A stretch of DNA of 64,000 nucleotides from Sphingomonas sp. CBMAI 2297. Lineage in GTDB: Bacteria > Pseudomonadota > Alphaproteobacteria > Sphingomonadales > Sphingomonadaceae. Both the position numbers and the translations under genes were made by a program. Positions 58,651-64,000 of this stretch are shown in pieces; the first letter of the stretch is position 1, and each line of letters starts with the position of its first letter. Below the pieces are notes generated by a model that was given only the letters and a program-made list of their open reading frames with translations, searched no databases and was not told where the DNA came from. The stretch covers positions 124,001-188,000 of the forward strand of contig NZ_JAPDIR010000007.1 of assembly GCF_029870595.1 (NCBI RefSeq). The letters run 5' to 3'.

Positions 58651-59532
58651 TTAGAGCGCTTCGGCGCCCGAAATGATTTCCACCAGCTCGGTGGTGATCG
58701 CGGCCTGGCGCTGGCGGTTGTACAGCGTGTTGAGGCGCTTGATCAGGTCGCCCGCGTTGCGCGTGGCGTTGTCCATCGCGGTCATCTTCGAGCCCTGCTC
58801 CGACGCGGCGTTCTCGCGCATCGCGCGGTAGAGCTGGATGGCGACGTTGCGCGGCAGCAGGTCGGCGAGGATCGATTCCTCGTCGGGCTCATAAGTCACG
58901 GCGGCGCCGCTGCCCGGGGTTTCCGCCGCGGCGGCCGGCACGGCGACCGGGATGATCTGCTGCGCGGTCGGCTCCTGGGCGAGGACCGACTTGAAGGTGG
59001 AGTAGAACAGCGTCGCCACGTCGAACTCGCCCGCCTCGAAGCGCGCGATCAGATCGTCGGCATAGCCGCGGGCATCGGCGAAGCCCAGCTTGCCCAGGTC
59101 GCCCGGCTCGATCGAGTGGACGATGTCCTTCGGGAACTGGCGGTTGAGCACGGCGCGGCCCTTGCGGCCGATCGTGTAGATCTTCACCGTCTTGCCCTGC
59201 GCCACCAGCTCCTGCGCATGGCGGCGGGCCAGGCGGGCGATGTTGGTGTTGAACGCGCCGGCCAGGCCCTTGTCGCTGGTGGCGACGACGAGCAGGTGGA
59301 CCTGGTCCTTGCCGGTGCCGGCGAGCAGCTTGGGCGAGCTCTCGCTCACCGTCACCTTGCCGGCCAGGCTGGCGACGACGGCTTCGAGACGCTGGGCATA
59401 GGGGCGCCCGGCCTCGGCCGCTTCCTGCGCGCGGCGCAGCTTGGCGGCGGCGACCATCTTCATCGCCTTGGTGATCTTCTGCGTCGACTTCACCGAGCCG
59501 ATGCGGATCTTGAGGGCCTTCAAACTTGCCAT
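58651..59532 (-). CDS. atpG: F1 ATP synthase gamma subunit
   Basis: Central stalk rotor subunit. 293 residues, starting [20 protein letters not shown] with the usual N-terminal helix ([20 protein letters not shown]) and ending with the C-terminal helix [24 protein letters not shown]. Its ATG directly follows the stop codon of the LysE-family gene with no gap, so translation is probably coupled through it. Confidence 0.97.
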   Translation of the reverse strand: MASLKALKIRIGSVKSTQKITKAMKMVAAAKLRRAQEAAEAGRPYAQRLEAVVASLAGKVTVSESSPKLLAGTGKDQVHLLVVATSDKGLAGAFNTNIARLARRHAQELVAQGKTVKIYTIGRKGRAVLNRQFPKDIVHSIEPGDLGKLGFADARGYADDLIARFEAGEFDVATLFYSTFKSVLAQEPTAQQIIPVAVPAAAAETPGSGAAVTYEPDEESILADLLPRNVAIQLYRAMRENAASEQGSKMTAMDNATRNAGDLIKRLNTLYNRQRQAAITTELVEIISGAEAL

Positions 59533-60150
59533 TTACGAATTCCGAGCAAGGGCCAGACGGCCCGCGAGACCAACAAATGCGACGCCGAGAACGCCCTCGA
59601 TCCAGCGCATCGCGCTGCTCTGCTTCGCGGCGCGGCCCGCACGGGCGGCGACGAAGCTGATGCCGGCGAGCCAGAAGCCGCCGAGCACATAGGGCACCGC
59701 GATCAGCAGCGCGCCCTTGAGCGGGGCGTCAGGGCCGGTGCCGACGAACTGCGGCAGGATGGCGAGGAAGAACAGCGCGACCTTGGGATTGAGCGCGGTG
59801 GTGAGCAGCCCCTGCCAGAAGGGCTTGCCCAGCGCGGGCGCCTCGGCGGTGGCGGGAGCCGGCTTGATCGCACCGCGGATCAGCTTGAAGCCGAGCCAGG
59901 CCAGATAGATCGCGCCGGCGGTCTTCACCACCGTGAACAGCGCCGGGAAGACCGACAGCACGGCGAGGAAGCCGAAGCCGCACAGCGCCATGTACCACAG
60001 CCCGCCCAGCACCACGCCCGAGACCGCCGCCAGGCCGGCCCGCACGCCTCCTCGCGCCGCGTGACCCGCGACGAGCATGGTGTCCGGCCCCGGCGTCAGC
60101 ACGAGGCCGACGCTGAGCAGCGTCCATGCGAGGAGGGAGTGGTCGGCCAT
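59533..60150 (-). CDS. LysE/RhtB-family amino-acid exporter embedded in the atp operon
   Basis: A 205-residue inner-membrane protein with about six helices and the RhtB/LysE signature (LVLTPGPDTMLVAGHAARGG, GVVLGGLWYMA, LLTTALNPKVALFFLAILPQF). Family members export homoserine, threonine, lysine or cysteine. It sits between atpA (11 bp) and atpG (0 bp) in the same direction, so it is transcribed and perhaps translationally coupled with F1 genes. Substrate unknown. Insertion into atp looks like a lineage-specific event. Confidence 0.88.
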   Translation of the reverse strand: MADHSLLAWTLLSVGLVLTPGPDTMLVAGHAARGGVRAGLAAVSGVVLGGLWYMALCGFGFLAVLSVFPALFTVVKTAGAIYLAWLGFKLIRGAIKPAPATAEAPALGKPFWQGLLTTALNPKVALFFLAILPQFVGTGPDAPLKGALLIAVPYVLGGFWLAGISFVAARAGRAAKQSSAMRWIEGVLGVAFVGLAGRLALARNS

Positions 60151-60160
60151 CGGCTGGCGA

Positions 60161-61693
<1,533 letters not shown>

Positions 61694-61700
61694 TTAGCCT

Positions 61701-62255
61701 TCAGCCTTTCATCGCGTGCGCGAGGGAATTGAGTCGGGTCTTGATCGAGCTGTCGATCATCTGGCTGCCGATCTTCACGACCAGCCCGCCAAGGAGCGAG
61801 GGGTCGACCGAGAGGTCGACGGCCACTTCCCGGCCGATGCGGGCGCGCAGCTGCTGCTTGAGCGCGTCGACCTGAGCGGCGGAGAGCGGATGGGCGGAGG
61901 TGACCTCGGCCGTGGTCTCGCCGCGATGCGCGGCGGCCAGCTGGCGGAAGGCGCGGATCACCGCGGGCAGCTGGTTCAGCCGGCGGTTCTGCGCGAGCAC
62001 GCCCAGGAAGCTGGTGGTGGTGGCATCGAGCTTCAGGCTCGTCGCGACGGCGGCGACCGCCTTGGCGGCGTCGGCGCGCGAAACCAGCGGGCTGGCGGTC
62101 AGCGCCTTGAAGTCGCTCGATTCGGCAAGCGCCTTGGCCACGGTGCCGAGGCTGTCCTCGACCTTGGCCAGGGCCTTCGAATCACGCGCGAGCTCGAACA
62201 GGGCGGTAGCGTAGCGTCCGCTTAGGCTTGCCTGGATACCGGCGGAATTCTCCAC
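61701..62255 (-). CDS. atpH: F1 ATP synthase delta subunit
   Basis: Peripheral stalk subunit joining F1 to Fo. 184 residues, with the N-terminal helical domain (LSGRYATALFELARDSKALAKVE) and the C-terminal motif DPSLLGGLVVKIGSQMIDSSIKTRLNSL. The start is GTG 62255, with GAGGAA 10 bp upstream. It is the first gene of the operon; Fo genes (atpB, E, F) are not adjacent, as usual in alphaproteobacteria. Confidence 0.96.
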   Translation of the reverse strand: MENSAGIQASLSGRYATALFELARDSKALAKVEDSLGTVAKALAESSDFKALTASPLVSRADAAKAVAAVATSLKLDATTTSFLGVLAQNRRLNQLPAVIRAFRQLAAAHRGETTAEVTSAHPLSAAQVDALKQQLRARIGREVAVDLSVDPSLLGGLVVKIGSQMIDSSIKTRLNSLAHAMKG

Positions 62256-62520
62256 GCGATCGGGTTCCTCTCGGAGGTTCGGGTTTCAGCCCCATATGAA
62301 TTGGGGGCCGATTTCCGGCTCCATCAAAGTATTACTCTGACGGCTGCCCCATACGGCCCCCTATGGGTCGCGGCGCGGTTAGCATCGGTGTCACGGGGAT
62401 GCAACCCGAGTCCGATTCGCGTGCCACGAACGACTCCCGGAACCGGGGCCGCCACGGGCATGTACCGAATCGTTTCGTGTGGTAAACGGTGCCCGCTACG
62501 ACCTTTTGGGGGAAGGTGAA

Positions 62521-63435
62521 GTGAACAAGCGGATTCTTGGCGGCATCGCCGTCGCCGGCCTGTGTGCCGGGATCGCGCATGCCGAGGTGCTGGAGATCCG
62601 CGGCGAGCTCGCCGCGCCGAACCGCGAGGCGAGCCTGCTCCGCTCGGTCGCGATCGAGCGTATCGAGGGGCAGGATGGCGAGGCGCTGGCCCGGGCGATC
62701 GAGCAGGGGCTGTCGGGCACGCATTTCGACTTGATGGGCGGCCGCGCCGGGCGGAACAACGCCGAGGGCGCGCTCACCGGCGGCGTGACGACGGGCGTCG
62801 ACGAATCACCGTACCGACGGCGGGAGAAGCGCTGCGTCGAGAAGGACAGCGCCAACCAGAAGAAGTGCGTCCGCGAGGAGGAGGTGGAGGTGCGCTGCCG
62901 CCGCCGCATCGTCAGCGTGAAGGCGGATCTGCGGCTGGTGCGCAATCGCGACGGGCGGATCGTCTATTCGGTGACGAAGCCCTTCACGCAGGAAAGCAGC
63001 TGGTGCGAGGGCAGGGAGGAGCGCCCGGCGCCGGTGGAGGAAGTGATCGCCGATGCGATCCGCAACCTCGGCTATTCGGTGCGCGGCGACATCGCGCCGA
63101 CTCTCTCGACCTATTCCATCCGCGTGCGCGAGAGCGACAAGGGCATGGCCAAGGATCAGGCGAAGCGCTTCAAGGACCTGGTGAAGCTGACCAAGCGCGA
63201 TGTGCGCGGCGCGTGCGCCGGCTGGGCGGCCCTGGCGCCGGAAGTGCCGAACCATCCCTCGATCAGCTTCGACCTGGGCCTCTGCGCCGAGCAGGCCGGC
63301 CAGTATGAAAAGGCGCTGGAACTGTACCATGCGGCCGCGCGCGCCGGGGCGTCCGAGGGCAGGGAAGGCGCAGACCGCGCGATTCGGCTGATCGCCGGCC
63401 GCGAGGATGCGGCGATCCGCGCGCGGTGGCGGTAA
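62521..63435 (+). CDS. Exported protein of unknown function, Cys-containing, with TPR-like C terminus
   Basis: A 304-residue protein with signal peptide (MNKRILGGIAVAGLCAGIAHA, cut before EVLEI). The first mature domain (to about 110) contains GTHFDLMGGRAGRNN; the middle has four Cys within about 60 residues (RCVEKDSANQKKCVREEEVEVRC, WCEGREE; longer than one motif) that may form disulfides; the C-terminal ~80 residues (ACAGWAALAPEVPNHPSISF and YEKALELYHAAARAGAS) look like tetratricopeptide helices. Start GTG 62521 is supported by GGAAGG upstream. Divergent from atpH. I do not recognise a characterised family. Confidence 0.75.
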   Translation: MNKRILGGIAVAGLCAGIAHAEVLEIRGELAAPNREASLLRSVAIERIEGQDGEALARAIEQGLSGTHFDLMGGRAGRNNAEGALTGGVTTGVDESPYRRREKRCVEKDSANQKKCVREEEVEVRCRRRIVSVKADLRLVRNRDGRIVYSVTKPFTQESSWCEGREERPAPVEEVIADAIRNLGYSVRGDIAPTLSTYSIRVRESDKGMAKDQAKRFKDLVKLTKRDVRGACAGWAALAPEVPNHPSISFDLGLCAEQAGQYEKALELYHAAARAGASEGREGADRAIRLIAGREDAAIRARWR

Positions 63436-63503
63436 AGCTTCGATAAGGGCCGAAGCATCGCTTCTCCGATCGGCCGCATCCGGCGGACCGACTGGAGGAA
63501 CCG

Positions 63504-64000
63504 ATGCCCGAACCGATTCTCGCCGCCGCCCACGAAGCCGCGCACGCCGGGGAAGTGACCACTCTCGCTGGCGATGCTGCCATGCCGGCATTGCTCGTTC
63601 GCCGCCTGGCCGGGCCCGGGGCGCCGGTGCTCTATGTCCACGGCGCCACCTTTCCATCGGCGCTGTCGGTCGGATGGCGGATCGACGGGTGGTCGTGGAT
63701 GGACGATCTGCAAGCGCGGGGCTTCGATGTCTGGGCGTTCGACCTCGCCGGCTATGGCGGATCGGAACGGCCGGCGGCGATGCGGGGGGACCTGCCCTAT
63801 GGCCGGGCGGAAGCGGCGGCGGCGCAGATCGCCCGCGTCGCCGCGCATATCCGGGCACGGCGCGGCGGCGCGAAGCTCCTGGTGATCGCGCATAGCTGGG
63901 GAACGATCCCCGCCGGCATCTTCGCCGGGGCATGGCCCGAGACGGTCGAGCGGCTGGTGCTGTTCGGCCCGATCGGGGAACGGCAGGCCGGTGGCGGCCC
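63504..64000 (+). CDS. Alpha/beta hydrolase, 3' part beyond window end
   Basis: The first 165 residues of an alpha/beta hydrolase are visible. The oxyanion region is VLYVHGATFPSALS, followed by VWAFDLAGYGGSERP and the nucleophile elbow VIAHSWGT (Ser about residue 131), a normal order for this fold. ATG 63504 has GGAGGAA 5 bp upstream. The sequence is open to the window edge, so length and His are not seen. Reaction unknown; esterase, haloalkane/epoxide or C-C hydrolase types all fit. Confidence 0.85.
   Translation, partial: MPEPILAAAHEAAHAGEVTTLAGDAAMPALLVRRLAGPGAPVLYVHGATFPSALSVGWRIDGWSWMDDLQARGFDVWAFDLAGYGGSERPAAMRGDLPYGRAEAAAAQIARVAAHIRARRGGAKLLVIAHSWGTIPAGIFAGAWPETVERLVLFGPIGERQAGGG

Overview
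The window is a 64 kb piece of a high-GC alphaproteobacterial chromosome, most likely from a sphingomonad (Sphingomonas or a close relative). This rests on the gene families seen: an UrcA-family protein, large TonB-dependent receptors, an F1 operon separated from Fo genes with an 85-residue epsilon subunit, a MetH split into two polypeptides, a MetF/MetH operon headed by an ArsR-methyltransferase (SahR-type) regulator, and PhaR-linked polyester genes. No contig-specific marker such as rRNA is present, so the genus is inference. The window is densely coding, with no tRNA, rRNA, transposase, prophage block or CRISPR array that I could see.

Layout. 0-6 kb: a partial membrane-anchored sugar-dehydrogenase-like gene, katG, a 74-residue unknown and mutS, all on the minus strand. 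5.8-10.4 kb: maeB (malic enzyme fused to a PTA-like domain), then a BlaI/BlaR1-type pair behind a double BlaI-like operator, then an UrcA-type lipoprotein. 10.4-14 kb: an acyl-CoA dehydrogenase/SDR operon divergent from a GPH-type symporter. 14-17.3 kb: isocitrate lyase with a 50-residue downstream protein, divergent from an ScfR/RamB-like regulator; two copies of one palindromic repeat bracket the aceA unit. 17.4-18.8 kb: an orphan tailspike-like beta-helix protein. 18.9-22.3 kb: a phosphate transporter with a NUDIX-DUF47 fusion, then a WYL regulator/GFA-protein pair around a perfect hairpin. 22.5-29.6 kb: a TonB receptor divergent from a serine hydrolase, an NTF2-like protein divergent from a LysR regulator, and an operon of two tiny lipoproteins plus an aldo/keto reductase.

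29.7-35.9 kb is the methionine/SAM-cycle operon: sahR, metF, metH1, a GNAT acetyltransferase and metH2, behind a 20-bp palindrome that is the likely SahR site. 36-40.5 kb: an RSL-type fucose-lectin homologue, a divergent Nramp-like transporter, an MHS-type MFS transporter and alanine racemase. 40.6-47.6 kb: a 1300-residue TonB receptor, then thiolase, a PhaC-like alpha/beta hydrolase and PhaR, a polyhydroxyalkanoate-related group. 47.7-56.5 kb: a soluble half-MCP with a C-terminal sensor, an exported methyltransferase, a small membrane protein, a ParD-like/map pair with its own palindromic site, an aspartyl protease with PDZ, an orphan CpaF ATPase, a GT39-type membrane glycosyltransferase, an AraC regulator and a DUF6265 protein. 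56.6-62.3 kb: atpHAGDC with a LysE-family exporter inserted between atpA and atpG and a 190-bp repeat between atpD and atpC. 62.5-64 kb: an exported Cys-containing protein and a partial alpha/beta hydrolase.

Functionally the window is mainly central carbon metabolism (maeB, aceA, acetyl-CoA/PHA, ATP synthase), methionine recycling, phosphate uptake and outer-membrane nutrient uptake. Palindromic intergenic repeats of several families sit between many of the transcription units. I saw no obvious new multi-gene defence system. The items most worth follow-up are the RSL-type lectin, the orphan tailspike-like protein, the NUDIX-DUF47 fusion without a normal start codon, the ParD-like/map unit, the half-MCP sensor and the 50-residue aceA partner.
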